Below, one piece after another: positions 7,370 to 15,494 of a stretch of 18,422 nucleotides of DNA. The stretch covers positions 1-18,422 of the forward strand of contig JANTHA010000008.1 of NCBI GenBank assembly GCA_024762625.1, in the 5' to 3' direction. The notes under the pieces were generated by a model, which was given only the letters and a program-made list of their open reading frames with translations, was not told the DNA's origin and did no database searches. The stretch is from Thiotrichaceae bacterium (GTDB lineage: Bacteria; Pseudomonadota; Gammaproteobacteria; Thiotrichales; Thiotrichaceae). Position 1 is the stretch's first letter. Every line of letters starts with the position of its first letter. The position numbers and the translations under genes are program-made.

Positions 7370-7445
7370 GGCCCGATAGCTCAGTCGGTAGAGCAGAGGA
7401 TTGAAAATCCTCGTGTCGGTGGTTCGATTCCACCTCGGGCCACCA
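7370..7445 (+). tRNA. tRNA-Phe (anticodon GAA)
   Basis: A 76-nt cloverleaf. Acceptor GGCCCGA (7370-7376) pairs with TCGGGCC (7435-7441); the D stem is GCTC/GAGC; the anticodon stem GAGGA/TCCTC encloses TTGAAAA with GAA at 7403-7405; the T arm is GGTGG-TTCGATT-CCACC. Discriminator A7442 is followed by an encoded CCA at 7443-7445. Very similar to proteobacterial tRNA-Phe. Confidence 0.98.
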
Positions 7446-7469
7446 TTTCATTTAACTTCAGTTACCTTC

Positions 7470-7487
7470 ATCCGTCCGGATTATTTT
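7470..7487 (+). terminator. Weak possible terminator after tRNA-Phe
   Basis: ATCC/GGAT stem (7470-7473, 7478-7481) with a 4-nt loop, followed by TATTTT. It is short but in the right place, and it abuts the 3' end of the convergent methyltransferase gene. Confidence 0.35.
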
Positions 7488-8065
7488 CAGGTTTTCTTTT
7501 CCAGCAAATACAATTCTTCCACCTTGCCCTTTGAATGTTTTACGCCGCTGTTATGCTGTTTGCTCCATTTCCAGCGATCCTCAGTAAATAGTGACCGCAT
7601 ATCGCCAATCTCACAATGAAATGGCGGCCCACCGTCCTGGCCCGTTTGCATGAAATGAGCAAAAAGTTGACCACCCGGTTTCAGCCAGCTAAATAGCCGA
7701 TCCTCGTATTGCGACCATAATTCCGGAGGCAGGGCGCATAGACTGGTTTGCTCATAAATTGCATCAAACGGCTTATCAGGCCGCCACTCGAAAAAATCCG
7801 CCTGAATGACTTCAGCCTGCAGGCCTTTGGCATCAAGCGCTTCGCGTAGATTTTTTACCGGAGTTGGCGCAATATCAATGGCGACTACCTCAAAACCCTG
7901 TTGCGCCAAAGCGATCGCCTCATACCCATTGCCGCAGCCAGGTATCAGTATGCGGCAGGGTTTCAGTATTTTATTATTGATCCAGTAGAATAAATTGTCG
8001 CTTGCCGCACCGCGATCCCAGCCGGTTTGCCCCTGTTGGTAACGATCTTCCCATTGATTATTCAT
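7487..8065 (-). CDS. TPMT-type SAM-dependent methyltransferase
   Basis: A 192-residue class I methyltransferase resembling the thiopurine S-methyltransferase family. Seen: the N-terminal WEDRYQQGQTGWD signature (5-17) typical of TPMT proteins, the SAM-binding glycine loop ILIPGCGNGYEA (39-50), the acidic end of strand 2 (AIDIAP, 62-67), and the FDAIYEQTSLCALPP region, where TPMT proteins have the same active-site loop. Bacterial members methylate sulfur, selenium or tellurium compounds; the substrate is not evident here. I chose the ATG at 8063-8065 because the signature then starts at residue 5. An in-frame ATG at 8126-8128 would add 21 residues of no recognisable type. Upstream ribosome site is weak in either case. 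Confidence 0.87.
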   Translation of the reverse strand: MNNQWEDRYQQGQTGWDRGAASDNLFYWINNKILKPCRILIPGCGNGYEAIALAQQGFEVVAIDIAPTPVKNLREALDAKGLQAEVIQADFFEWRPDKPFDAIYEQTSLCALPPELWSQYEDRLFSWLKPGGQLFAHFMQTGQDGGPPFHCEIGDMRSLFTEDRWKWSKQHNSGVKHSKGKVEELYLLEKKT

Positions 8066-8181
8066 GTTATTTCTGGCATTCCCTTTGTTTTTCAGTATGA
8101 TATTGAGAACATTCCTTAGCGCTTGCAAGTCAGTCGTATGACGAAAAGACCTTATATAGAACTATACACGGACATTCATGA

Positions 8182-10512
8182 ATGAAAACAATTTTTAAAC
8201 TACTTCTTATTTGTATTTTTTCCATATCAGGCATCGCCGAGGCGCGTCATAGCGACAATCCGAAACTGGGCATTAATGTCGGCGACCTGGGCAAGCTGAC
8301 AACATCCATTCCCTTTACCGACATATTTAAAATTTCCAGGGGCTGGTTCACATCCTGCGCCTATGATTGGCGCGCCAACCGACCCATTGACCCCGGATGC
8401 ACCCGCCAAACCTCATTAAACACCCGTGAGCAAAATCTGCTACAACTTGATGGCAATGGCTGGGTGCGCAGCCTGCCTGCGCCGCAGGATGAGCCTGTAT
8501 TCACCAGCGTAACCAGCACATGGCGCTTAAGTAAGCATTTCCCTACCGGACGATATGTTGTTTTATATGATGGCGAAGGCAAGATGGAAATCAGCGGCGA
8601 CTTACGCATGGTCAATGATTTTCGCGGTCACAAGGAATTCGACCTGTTATCGCCCAAACGTAATCTTAAATTGCAGATATTCTCCACCGATCCGCGCGGT
8701 AATGGCAACTACATTCGTAATATCCGTATTGTTCCTAAAGAATATGAGCATAAATACAAACGCATCGTTTTCAATCCCAACTATCTCGCGCGCATACGGC
8801 CCATGCATGCGATACGCTTCATGCCCTGGACCAACCCGCGCGCCAATGAAGCAGTCGAGTGGAATGAACGCGCCACCATTGGTTATGCGCATTATACCGG
8901 CGATAAGGGCGTGCCCGCAGAACGCATGATTGATCTGGCTAACGCAATCAACGCCACGCCATTTGTAAGCATTCCCTACAAGGCAAGCGATGATTACATC
9001 AAGCAATATGCGCGTATGGTCAAAAACCGTTTGCGCCGCGACCAGAAAGTCTATGTCGAATATTCCAACGAGGTCTGGAACACCATTTTCCCGGCTGCAA
9101 CCTACGCCGCGCGCAAAGCGGACAAACTCTGGCATTTCCCCTATAAGGATGTGCCGGCTGGCAAACGACGCGTTTTGCTGGCGACCAACTGGTACGCCAA
9201 ACGCAGCGTGGAAATGTGCCGCATCTGGAAAAAGGAATTTGGCGGCCAGCGCAACCGCGTCAAGTGTATGCTGGGCACGCTCACATCGGTGCCATGGGTC
9301 GGACAGGAAATGGTCGATTGCCCCTTGTGGAAAGAGGCAAGAGGCTGTGGACGCCATGTTGACGCCTATGGCATCGGCCCTTATTTTGGCGACTATATTG
9401 CTAAAAAGGAGAACCGCCCTGAAGTATTAAGCTGGACGCGCGACGGCGACGGTGGACGCTCCCGCCTTTTCCAGGAGGTACTGCATGGCGGCGTACTCAG
9501 GAACAGCCCGCCAGGCGGCGCGATCGAGCAGGTTAAAGAGCGCATTGCGCTGAACAAGAGAATCGCCGACAAATACCGACTGGAGCTAGTCGCCTATGAG
9601 GGCGGTCAACACCTGATTCGTTATGACCCGCCGCATACGGTCAAAAACCCGAAAGTGCTCAATCTATTCATGTCTGTTCAGGAAGACCCGAGAATGCGCA
9701 TCGCCTATCAGCGCTACCTGCAAACCTGGGCGCAAAGCGGTGGTGGACTGATGCTGCATTTTTACGGCATCGGCGAGCCCGAACCCAAAAATTTCTTTGG
9801 CATGCTGGATTATCTGGAGCAACCCACCACGCCAAAATACCAGGCCTTGATGGATTATCTCGGCAGTAATTATACCTATGTTCCGCCCCAAAAACGCTAT
9901 ATACCACCTCCCCCTGCGCCCATAACCAGAACGCCAGTTCAACAACCTGTGCGTAAGCCAGTTGCAACGCCTCGCAGGACGCCTCATCAGCAGCCGGCGC
10001 CTCAACAACTGTCAAGACAGCGGCCAGCGCCACAATTCGTTCCCATTATTGATGACGAGGATGAAAGCGGCTGGGATTCATTTCTGAGCGAAGGCGTACA
10101 ACCTGCCGCGCCTGCTCCCGCCGCCCGTAACCCGGTCAGCAGAGCGCCCGCAGAACAGACACCAACAGGGCGACCCATCGCAGGCCGCGCCGTCAATGGC
10201 TGGACAGCCCGCGGCAATACCATCACATCGCCGCCGATCAAACTAAAGCCAGGCGTGAACCATAACTTCAGCGTACTCTGGCGATTTAATCGCATCCCGA
10301 ATAGCGCGGCCAATTTCTTCAGAATCTATTCCATCGACCACAAAGGCGGTCGCAAATTACTACTGGAGCAAAATGCGCGGGATATCGCCGAAGTCAGGGA
10401 TTTTGACCAGATTTTTGAAGACAACTTTAACCGCTACGTCGGGCCGCCAATTCGCATAATGTTTGAAGTCAGCCCCGGAATGGAAGCGGTGATTCATGAG
10501 ATCAAGTATTAG
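8182..10512 (+). CDS. Secreted clan GH-A-like glycoside hydrolase with proline-rich linker
   Basis: A 776-residue exported protein. Signal peptide about 1-21 (FKLLLICIFSISGIAEA, cleaved after AEA). N-terminal beta region (about 25-190), then a TIM-barrel-like domain (about 200-560). VYVEYSNEVWN places a likely acid/base Glu at E297, and AYEGGQH a likely nucleophile at E473, the usual pair of Glu on barrel strands 4 and 7 in clan GH-A. Proteins with this YSNEVWN signature are often annotated as cellulose-binding or hypothetical. A Pro/Gln/Ala-rich linker (about 570-675) leads to a C-terminal beta domain (about 680-776) that could bind carbohydrate. Substrate unknown. It is transcribed alone, divergent from the methyltransferase gene; no strong Shine-Dalgarno precedes the ATG. 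Confidence 0.75.
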   Translation: MKTIFKLLLICIFSISGIAEARHSDNPKLGINVGDLGKLTTSIPFTDIFKISRGWFTSCAYDWRANRPIDPGCTRQTSLNTREQNLLQLDGNGWVRSLPAPQDEPVFTSVTSTWRLSKHFPTGRYVVLYDGEGKMEISGDLRMVNDFRGHKEFDLLSPKRNLKLQIFSTDPRGNGNYIRNIRIVPKEYEHKYKRIVFNPNYLARIRPMHAIRFMPWTNPRANEAVEWNERATIGYAHYTGDKGVPAERMIDLANAINATPFVSIPYKASDDYIKQYARMVKNRLRRDQKVYVEYSNEVWNTIFPAATYAARKADKLWHFPYKDVPAGKRRVLLATNWYAKRSVEMCRIWKKEFGGQRNRVKCMLGTLTSVPWVGQEMVDCPLWKEARGCGRHVDAYGIGPYFGDYIAKKENRPEVLSWTRDGDGGRSRLFQEVLHGGVLRNSPPGGAIEQVKERIALNKRIADKYRLELVAYEGGQHLIRYDPPHTVKNPKVLNLFMSVQEDPRMRIAYQRYLQTWAQSGGGLMLHFYGIGEPEPKNFFGMLDYLEQPTTPKYQALMDYLGSNYTYVPPQKRYIPPPPAPITRTPVQQPVRKPVATPRRTPHQQPAPQQLSRQRPAPQFVPIIDDEDESGWDSFLSEGVQPAAPAPAARNPVSRAPAEQTPTGRPIAGRAVNGWTARGNTITSPPIKLKPGVNHNFSVLWRFNRIPNSAANFFRIYSIDHKGGRKLLLEQNARDIAEVRDFDQIFEDNFNRYVGPPIRIMFEVSPGMEAVIHEIKY

Positions 10513-10524
10513 AATTAATAACGT

Positions 10525-10680
10525 CATTGCGGCGTAGGCTGCAGCCGATAGGCTAGCGAAGCTAATCCATTCATGCTGTGGCGCAGGACTCAAACATGGA
10601 TGCCGGCCTCTGCCGGCATGACGGAGTTGGAGGCGCTTCAGCATGACGGCGTGTTGGGTCATCTCGTCTGGCAGGAGTTG
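10525..10680. repeat. Palindromic interspersed repeat
   Basis: The 231-bp gap between two convergent genes holds repeat-like sequence rather than a gene. ATGCCGGC (10600-10607) and GCCGGCAT (10612-10619) form a perfect 8-bp stem with loop CTCT. It is preceded by a TCATTGCGGCG...AATCCATTC stretch and followed by CATGACGGAG, wording typical of short repeats scattered in many proteobacterial chromosomes. It could help terminate both transcripts, although there is no T tract. Confidence 0.55.
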
Positions 10681-10743
10681 TAGCGGTACTATTACGACTT
10701 ATAGCCTCCGCCTTTTTGCTCTAAGCAAACTCAGAAACGCAGT

Positions 10744-12645
10744 TTAAAAAGGCCTGCCGCTGATCACCGCTTTAGCGTGCGCAATCATATCGCCAAGACT
10801 GTTCTCCCGGATGGTTTGCATCAGCGCCTTCAGATCAAATTTGTGATGCCTTTCATAGGCGACGCCGAGTTGCTGCATGTCGGCCAAGCCGGATTCGCGG
10901 GCGTGTTCAATAAAACCTTTGTTTTTCCAGAAGAATGCGCCCGGCATGGTGGTCGGTATCACCAGCGCATAGAAAATGATGCGGCCCAGATAAGCCATGA
11001 CCAGCATGGACAGTGTAAATAGCGCGCCAATCAGAAGGCCCGGAATTCCGGAAAGCCCAGTCATGCTCACGATTAGCGCAAGCGTGATATTCACTGCCAG
11101 CAACATATTGCGTAGCCGGTAGCTTTTGCCAAATGTCGTGGTTTGCTCATAATGCGCCGCCTGGCCTTCGCCCGGACCTTTTTTCAGATAGTGCGAATGA
11201 ACAAACAATCCGATTGCCTCAATCATCAGACCGATAGCAATGACCAGCGCCATCAAGCGAATTACGCCCATGTTGTTGTCCATGAACAGGCTGCTGACCA
11301 GCGCAATGAGCAATCCGCCCAGACTTAGCATGGAGCCATAAAAACTGCTCGCGGTCTGCCAGTGATTCCAGAATGGGCGCGCCTTGATGCGGTACAGTTT
11401 GTACATATACCAGGAGCCTGCAACAAAGCCAAGCAAACCCAGCGCAGCAAATACGCCTGCCAGAAAATGGCTCAAGCCATTATCGAAAAACGAGAACAAA
11501 GTATAACCCGCCAATCCGGCAAAAAATGCGCTCACGCCAGCAATCTCGCGGCTCAGGGGCGAATGTCGCAGATTATTGAAACCGCGATAGAAACGGTGCG
11601 GCTTGCCAAGATGCATATTCAGCTTGTAAAGGCCAGCGCCCATCAAAACAAACATGATCAGTAATAGAGGGATAAACGCTGCGGATTGTTTCACCGCGAT
11701 AATGTCATCGACATTAAAAAGACCGCCCAGAACCAGCATCACAAATGCGCCCATTACCGCCTGTGCGCTAAGGGTGAACATCACATGCGCGTTTTCATGC
11801 GAATGCAACAATGTTTTCAATCCCCAGCGTTTCGACTTGCCGTGTTTTTCATCCAGTTCTGGCTTGTAGCGTCCGTCATCCGCATCATCGCGATGGTATT
11901 TGATCGGCGTTGAATCGACGCGTTTCATTTCGCGATTCAGTGTTTTGGTTTGTTGAAAACGGATATTCGGATGCGTAATACTGGTATCGGGAAATCCGGG
12001 TATCTCGAATTCAAGCTGAAAACGTCCTTCCGGCGTATTTTCAACCACCCCAAACTCAAGCGCCTTGCCAAGACAGGCGGAAACACAGGCCGGTTTCAGG
12101 CCTACTTCGAGACGGTCCACGCACATATTACATTTGCTGACCTGACCTTCAACAGGATCCAGTTGCGGCGCGTTGTAGGGGCAGACCCAGGTGCAATATC
12201 CACAGCCAAAACAAATGTCCGGGTCTTGCAACACTGCGCCATATTCCGCGTATTTGGTATAGGCGCGGGTCGGGCAACCTTTCAGACATACCGGATCATC
12301 ACAATGGTTACAGGCCATTGAAATATTGATGCGCCGGTAATCCGGGTAGGCCCCGCCTTCAACAAAACCCACAGAACGGAAGGCAATATGGCCAGGGTTG
12401 TCGTTTTTCTCGGAACAGGCCGCTTCACAGGCGTGACAAGCAATACAGTTATCCGCCGTGAAATAAAAACCGTGCTGCTTGTAACGATTCGGATTATCCG
12501 CCGGCATTGGCTCATCATTAACCTTAAATGGCTCATCCTGCTTAGGATCATTAAGCTCAATCGGCTTGCCATAACGGTTTTCATCCTTACTGTCCTTATC
12601 TTGCAGAAAGGCGTACTTTGGTTCATCTTGACGTACTTGAAACAT
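10744..12645 (-). CDS. Fused DmsB-type four-cluster ferredoxin and DmsC-type quinol-oxidising membrane anchor
   Basis: A 633-residue fusion. The N-terminal half holds four [4Fe-4S] Cys sets, as in DmsB/NrfC: C67-C70-C73-C77, C112-C115-C120-C124, C145-C148-C151-C155 and C172-C175-C187-C191. After a charged linker (about 235-280) comes a DmsC/YnfH-type anchor with about eight membrane helices (290-565) and the family pattern HLGKPHRFYRGFNNLRHSPL (345-364) and YRIKARPFWN. DmsC oxidises menaquinol or ubiquinol without haem and feeds electrons through DmsB to a molybdoenzyme. Here the adjacent upstream gene is a cytoplasmic NasA-type nitrate reductase, so I infer this subunit supplies it with quinol electrons at the inner membrane. 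No Tat signal. The last gene of the nirB operon; no clear Shine-Dalgarno. Confidence 0.88.
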   Translation of the reverse strand: MFQVRQDEPKYAFLQDKDSKDENRYGKPIELNDPKQDEPFKVNDEPMPADNPNRYKQHGFYFTADNCIACHACEAACSEKNDNPGHIAFRSVGFVEGGAYPDYRRINISMACNHCDDPVCLKGCPTRAYTKYAEYGAVLQDPDICFGCGYCTWVCPYNAPQLDPVEGQVSKCNMCVDRLEVGLKPACVSACLGKALEFGVVENTPEGRFQLEFEIPGFPDTSITHPNIRFQQTKTLNREMKRVDSTPIKYHRDDADDGRYKPELDEKHGKSKRWGLKTLLHSHENAHVMFTLSAQAVMGAFVMLVLGGLFNVDDIIAVKQSAAFIPLLLIMFVLMGAGLYKLNMHLGKPHRFYRGFNNLRHSPLSREIAGVSAFFAGLAGYTLFSFFDNGLSHFLAGVFAALGLLGFVAGSWYMYKLYRIKARPFWNHWQTASSFYGSMLSLGGLLIALVSSLFMDNNMGVIRLMALVIAIGLMIEAIGLFVHSHYLKKGPGEGQAAHYEQTTTFGKSYRLRNMLLAVNITLALIVSMTGLSGIPGLLIGALFTLSMLVMAYLGRIIFYALVIPTTMPGAFFWKNKGFIEHARESGLADMQQLGVAYERHHKFDLKALMQTIRENSLGDMIAHAKAVISGRPF

Positions 12646-12678
12646 ATTATAAATTCTAGCTCTGTTTGGTTTTTGTCT

Positions 12679-12780
12679 CCTCTCCCTGACAGTAGAAAGC
12701 CAGGGAGAGGCGGAACAATTAAAAATAGCAACCCAGGCGATAGGACCCGGGCTGCTGTAAAGCCCAAAAGGAAGGCTTTA
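12679..12780 (-). other. Intercistronic hairpins between nasA and the dmsBC-like gene
   Basis: The 132-bp gap carries CCTCTCCCTG (12679-12688) with CAGGGAGAGG (12701-12710), a perfect 10-bp stem with a 12-nt loop. TAAAGCC (12758-12764) with GGCTTTA (12774-12780) forms another 7-bp stem at the nasA stop. Neither is followed by a T run on the minus strand. They are candidates for transcript-stabilising or processing structures, or a short repeat. Confidence 0.5.
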
Positions 12781-14994
12781 AAACTTGCGCATTTCCATGC
12801 TCAGTTGCGCCGCTTCTTGCTGGTTTTTAACGCGTTCAATGCGCACCGCTGATTGCTTATAAGCGGGCTGACGAGAATGCGGATCAAGCAAACCCAGCGT
12901 CAAGCGATTTGCACAATCATGAAAATGGAACGGCACAAACACCATGTTTTTCGGAACGCGATGCGTGAGTTGCGCCATCACAATGGCGTCTGAACGTGGC
13001 GATACCAACCTTATGTAGTCGCCAGCGATAACTCCCAGTTCCTTGGCGGCGTCAGGATTCATCTCGGCAAATGGTATTGGCGAATACTTGTTATTATTGC
13101 TGAGTTTTCCTGTTTTAGTGCGGCCATGCCAATGCTCTATCAATCGGCCCGTGTTTAGCCAGAACGGAAATTTGTCATCGGGCGTTTCGTTGTTGTCCAG
13201 GAACGGCAGTGGTATTAATTTAGCTTTACCATCGGAATAGCGGAAACTGGCGTCTTCGGTATAAAGACGCACGCCGCCACTAGGCGGCGCTTCACCCTTC
13301 TCGGCCTGTTCTTTGGTATATGGCCACTGGATGCCGCGATTTTTTTCAATCAACTCGTGAGTCATTCCCGAATTATCGGATAAGCGCCCATGTGACAATT
13401 TACCCATCTCCAGAAATATATCAGCCGCTTTTTCAGGGAAATCCAGTTTTTTATCTGCTTCTTTTTCCGCGTTAAAACGTTCCGCCACGCGGTTAAAAAT
13501 CCACAAATCAGGTTGGGAATTGCCGTGTGGTTTAGTTACCGGCTTGACCACATTGATGCGGCGCTCGGTATTGGTCATAACACCATCTTTTTCAGCCCAG
13601 GTTCCGGCGGGCAGATAAACCGTGCCGTACTGAGCCGACTCGGTATCTTCATAACAATCCTGGATGACACAAAATTCCAGTTGCTCCATCGCCTTGCGGA
13701 TGCGCGCTGTATTTGGCAAAGAGCTCATTGGATTGGTTGCAATCAGCCACAAGCCCTTGATTTGACCAAGCTCCATCGCCTGATAAATATCAGTCTGAAA
13801 CATGCCGCGTTTAGTCGGGAAGAAATCAACATCCACATTCCAGAATTTAGCAATATCGATTCGATCCTGTTCATTTTCCAGATAACGGTGATTTGGCAGA
13901 CCGGAACAGGACGACCACTCGCGCGTACCCATGGCGTTACACTGCCCGGTGATTGACAGCGAGGTGCCGCCAGGCTTGCCTATATTGCCCGTAATCAGCG
14001 CCAGATTATTAATGCCAACAACGCCATCGGAACCGTGCGTGCTTTGATTAATCCCCATGGTCCATATCTGCATCGCAGCTGGCGCCTTGGCGAATTGGCG
14101 CGCTACGGCGCGGATGGTGTCCTCATCAATACCGCAAATTTTTTGTGCTATTTGGGGGTCGTACCTGGCGACCTCGGCTTTCAGCTCTTCCACGCCATTG
14201 GTGTTTTTTTCGATATAGTCCTTGTCTTCCAGACCTTCATCAAAAATGACATACATCATCGAATTCATCAGCACCACATCTGTGCCGGGTGTGATGGTCA
14301 GGTGACGATCCGCGTTTTGCGCCAACATGGTGACGCGTGGATCAATCACGATCAGCGGGAAGCCTTTTTTCTCCTGGGCTTCTTTCATGCGCCAGTAGAT
14401 AATCGGGTGCTGTTCCGGCAGGTTGGAGCCCCAGGCGATCAACATATCGGTATGTTCGAAATCTTCATAACAACCCGGCGGGCCATCTGAACCAAATGAG
14501 CGCTTGTAACCTGATACGGCGGACGCCATGCACAAGGTTGTGTTGCCATCGTAATTGTTCGTGCCAATTAGACCACGGGTAAGCTTGCCTAGCGTGTAAA
14601 ACTCTTCGGTGAGCATTTGCCCGGTTGAAATAACCGCCACCGAATCCCGACCATATTTCTCCTGCACCCGGCGGATTTCAGAATAGGTCTTGTCCAGCGC
14701 CGTATCCCAGTCGGTAAGGCTCCAATCATCCAGATAATGATTGCGGATTTTCGGCTCAGTACCGCGTCCGGCCGAATCAAACAGCTCATGTTCAAAAATG
14801 CCTTTCAGACACAGTTTGCCGCGATTAACATCCGCATTGCCAACGCCGCGCGATGAAACCGGCTTGCCTTCTGCATTTAAGCCAACCTCAATCGCGCAGC
14901 CTGTAGAACAATAACCACAGGTTGCATATTTCCATTCCTTAACTTGCTTATCGGCAATCTTGATAGGATTTTTTCTGCCACGACCAAATAACAT
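12778..14994 (-). CDS. nasA: Assimilatory-type nitrate reductase catalytic subunit (NasA/NarB)
   Basis: A 738-residue molybdopterin oxidoreductase reducing nitrate to nitrite. N-terminal [4Fe-4S] motif C26-C29-C33 with C62 (CGYCSTGC, GKLCLKG). The molybdenum-ligand Cys is C155 in NTTLCMASAVSGYKRSFGSDGPP, the pattern of NarB/NasA and periplasmic NapA relatives. A C-terminal molydopterin dinucleotide-binding domain (about 610-725) includes the LNTGRLIEHWHGRTKTG stretch. No twin-arginine signal, so it is cytoplasmic. It lacks the extra C-terminal [2Fe-2S]/BFD segment of some NasA proteins, so electrons must come from a partner; the next gene, a DmsBC-type fusion, is the obvious candidate. It follows nirD by 42 bp; an AAGG lies about 10 nt before the ATG. 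Confidence 0.9.
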   Translation of the reverse strand: MLFGRGRKNPIKIADKQVKEWKYATCGYCSTGCAIEVGLNAEGKPVSSRGVGNADVNRGKLCLKGIFEHELFDSAGRGTEPKIRNHYLDDWSLTDWDTALDKTYSEIRRVQEKYGRDSVAVISTGQMLTEEFYTLGKLTRGLIGTNNYDGNTTLCMASAVSGYKRSFGSDGPPGCYEDFEHTDMLIAWGSNLPEQHPIIYWRMKEAQEKKGFPLIVIDPRVTMLAQNADRHLTITPGTDVVLMNSMMYVIFDEGLEDKDYIEKNTNGVEELKAEVARYDPQIAQKICGIDEDTIRAVARQFAKAPAAMQIWTMGINQSTHGSDGVVGINNLALITGNIGKPGGTSLSITGQCNAMGTREWSSCSGLPNHRYLENEQDRIDIAKFWNVDVDFFPTKRGMFQTDIYQAMELGQIKGLWLIATNPMSSLPNTARIRKAMEQLEFCVIQDCYEDTESAQYGTVYLPAGTWAEKDGVMTNTERRINVVKPVTKPHGNSQPDLWIFNRVAERFNAEKEADKKLDFPEKAADIFLEMGKLSHGRLSDNSGMTHELIEKNRGIQWPYTKEQAEKGEAPPSGGVRLYTEDASFRYSDGKAKLIPLPFLDNNETPDDKFPFWLNTGRLIEHWHGRTKTGKLSNNNKYSPIPFAEMNPDAAKELGVIAGDYIRLVSPRSDAIVMAQLTHRVPKNMVFVPFHFHDCANRLTLGLLDPHSRQPAYKQSAVRIERVKNQQEAAQLSMEMRKF

Positions 14995-15036
14995 GTGTTT
15001 AACGCCTTTTTCTTTCTATAATTCTTTCTATATTTT

Positions 15037-15351
15037 CTAAATAGAATTTCTTAAATAAACCTTACCGTCTTCAACTTTAGTCTCATACACATTAGTGCAG
15101 CCTTCGTCGGGGCCAAGCGCTTCCCCGGAAGTCAGGCTGATTTTCCAGTTATGAAGCGGACAGGTGACCGAGTCGCCGTGCATGATGCCTTGCGATAACG
15201 GGCCGTTTTTGTGCGGACAAGCGTCTTTGATGGCGTAAACGGCATCGTTCTTACCTCTGAAGATGGCAATGTTGACAGTGTCGGTCTCGACCACGCGTGA
15301 TCCGAGTACGGGTATTTCTTCAAGATTTGTTATTTCAAGCCAGTCATTCAT
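15037..15351 (-). CDS. nirD: Nitrite reductase (NADH) small subunit, Rieske-type
   Basis: A 104-residue Rieske-fold protein that accompanies NirB in NADH-dependent nitrite reduction. Ligands for a [2Fe-2S] cluster appear intact: C45-x-H47 (ACPHKNG) and C64-x2-H67 (TCPLHNW). Many NirD proteins have lost these residues, so retention is worth noting. I chose the ATG at 15349-15351 because a GAGAGA ribosome site lies 6 nt upstream; another in-frame ATG at 15355-15357 has that site directly touching it. It lies downstream of nirB with a 92-bp inverted-repeat element in between. Confidence 0.93.
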   Translation of the reverse strand: MNDWLEITNLEEIPVLGSRVVETDTVNIAIFRGKNDAVYAIKDACPHKNGPLSQGIMHGDSVTCPLHNWKISLTSGEALGPDEGCTNVYETKVEDGKVYLRNSI

Positions 15352-15377
15352 AATCATTCTCTCTAGTATCTTTTTTA

Positions 15378-15471
15378 AGCAAGGCGCAAAAAATAGCTTC
15401 CCTCCAGATTCGTTAGGGCGTAATTTGTATAAATCACCGAAACGGAAAGAAGCTATTTATTGCACCCTGCT
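15378..15471. repeat. Short inverted-repeat element between nirB and nirD
   Basis: The arms AGCAAGGCGCAAAAAATAGC (from 15378, running to 15400) and their inverse (15449-15471) match at 20 of 23 positions, enclosing 48 nt with a small inner CCCT/AGGG stem (15400-15403, 15415-15418). This fills most of the nirB-nirD gap. It could be a tiny palindromic mobile repeat or an RNA structure that sets the ratio or stability of nirB and nirD messages. Confidence 0.6.
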
Positions 15472-15494
15472 CACCAATCAAGTGTTCGTAAAAA

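Noticed and set aside
8647..9357. 236-residue minus-strand open frame
   Set aside because: Antisense shadow of the glycoside-hydrolase-like gene; no ribosome site or recognisable domain.
12388..12852. Plus-strand open frame across the nasA/dmsBC gap
   Set aside because: Overlaps the coding ends of two certain minus-strand genes and reads as low-complexity hydrophobic sequence from their complement.
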